A stretch of DNA of 64,000 bases from Cytidiella melzeri (taxonomy: Eukaryota > Basidiomycota > Agaricomycetes > Polyporales > Irpicaceae), in contig JABYQR010000180.1 in NCBI GenBank assembly GCA_022592445.1, positions 25,172-89,171 on the forward strand. The letters run 5' to 3'. Numbering within the stretch: the stretch's first letter is position 1; each line of letters opens with the position of its first letter. Below the pieces are notes generated by a model, which worked only from the letters and a program-made list of their open reading frames with translations, searched no databases and had not been told where the DNA came from. Shown here in pieces: positions 63,813 to 64,000 of this stretch. The position numbers and the translations under genes are program-made.

Positions 63813-64000
63813 GCTGAACCAGGAAAGATTAGCGGTAGTCAAATGATCGTCTTTGACGGTTCAAACTACAAGAAATGGTCCACCGCTATGATTGGCTTGT
63901 TCAGATATTCAAACACTTGGTTAATCGTGAATGGAGAAACAAAACCTACCTTACCCGCAGCAGCTGCAACCAGTTCAGGTTCTGGTACGACTACTGCACC
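63810..64000 (+). CDS. gag: Ty1/copia Gag, N-terminus (cut by window edge)
   Basis: M-A-E-P-G-K-I-S-G-S-Q-M-I-V-F-D-G-S-N-Y-(KKW)... The pattern F-D-G-x-N-Y-x-x-W-x-x-A-M, then W-L-I-V-N-G-E, is the DUF4219/UBN2 head of copia Gag proteins. The frame is open to the last base. It starts nearly 3 kb after the primer-binding site, far more than the 134 bp seen in the copia remnant at 25.2 kb. Protease, integrase and RT are expected to the right of the window. Confidence 0.85.
   Translation, partial: MAEPGKISGSQMIVFDGSNYKKWSTAMIGLFRYSNTWLIVNGETKPTLPAAAATSSGSGTTTA

Overview
The window looks like an Agaricomycete (mushroom-forming basidiomycete) chromosome arm. Coding genes are cut by many introns of about 50-65 nt. 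Lineage-typical families are present: DUF7918, Plavaka DNA transposons and chromodomain Ty3/gypsy elements. Host genes sit in islands between transposon-rich blocks. No tRNA, rRNA, CRISPR or bacterial-type signal was seen. All homology statements are from recognition only; no search was run.

Layout. 1-3784: 5' part of a minus-strand Ty3/gypsy element (LTR, extra ORF0, gag, damaged protease). 3800-9146: a Plavaka (CMC superfamily) transposon with a divergent companion gene; a solo LTR sits inside the last intron of its transposase. 9346-10220: first of three copies of a dispersed non-coding repeat, carrying a 98-bp TA-flanked MITE. 10560-24301: conserved host island with CHMP7/Chm7-like ESCRT-III protein, a single-pass membrane protein, a Crb2/Rad9/53BP1-type checkpoint mediator, an SPX-RING ubiquitin ligase and two Ser/Pro-rich unknowns. 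24.6-33 kb: retroelement graveyard with copia and gypsy remnants, an LTR joined directly to integrase, and a purine-rich repeat field. 33-40 kb: small secreted Pro-rich protein, a small unknown gene, repeat copies 2 and 3, and a Gal80-like Gfo/Idh/MocA protein. 41151-52089: a complete Mutator-like element (MULE) with 141-bp TIRs and a 9-bp target duplication, split by a complete Ty3 chromovirus (43579-50770) with its own 5-bp duplication. 52541-53801: a DUF7918 gene. 54331-60120: a PIF/Harbinger transposase with Myb/SANT-like companion genes on both sides. About 60.3 kb to the window end: the 5' part of a Ty1/copia element with an unusually long leader.

The most unusual material is in the retroelements. 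Two different Ty3/gypsy elements share an additional ORF (ORF0) between the 5' LTR and gag, and both place pol in the -1 frame exactly at the gag stop. The copia element at the right edge puts about 3 kb and three unrecognised ORFs between its primer-binding site and gag. These ORFs are linked by a possible A_AAG_GGG -1 frameshift site and by a TAATG stop-start overlap at gag. A short Cys-rich peptide motif in that copia leader is also found at the head of the gypsy gag frame. The copia LTR carries five copies of the palindrome ATGAGTCAT, the Gcn4/AP-1 consensus, in a regular array.

Several mobile-element events could be placed to the base from the sequence: TSD AATATTGGA for the MULE, GATGA for the nested gypsy, ATGTG for the solo LTR, and TA plus an empty-site paralogue for the MITE.
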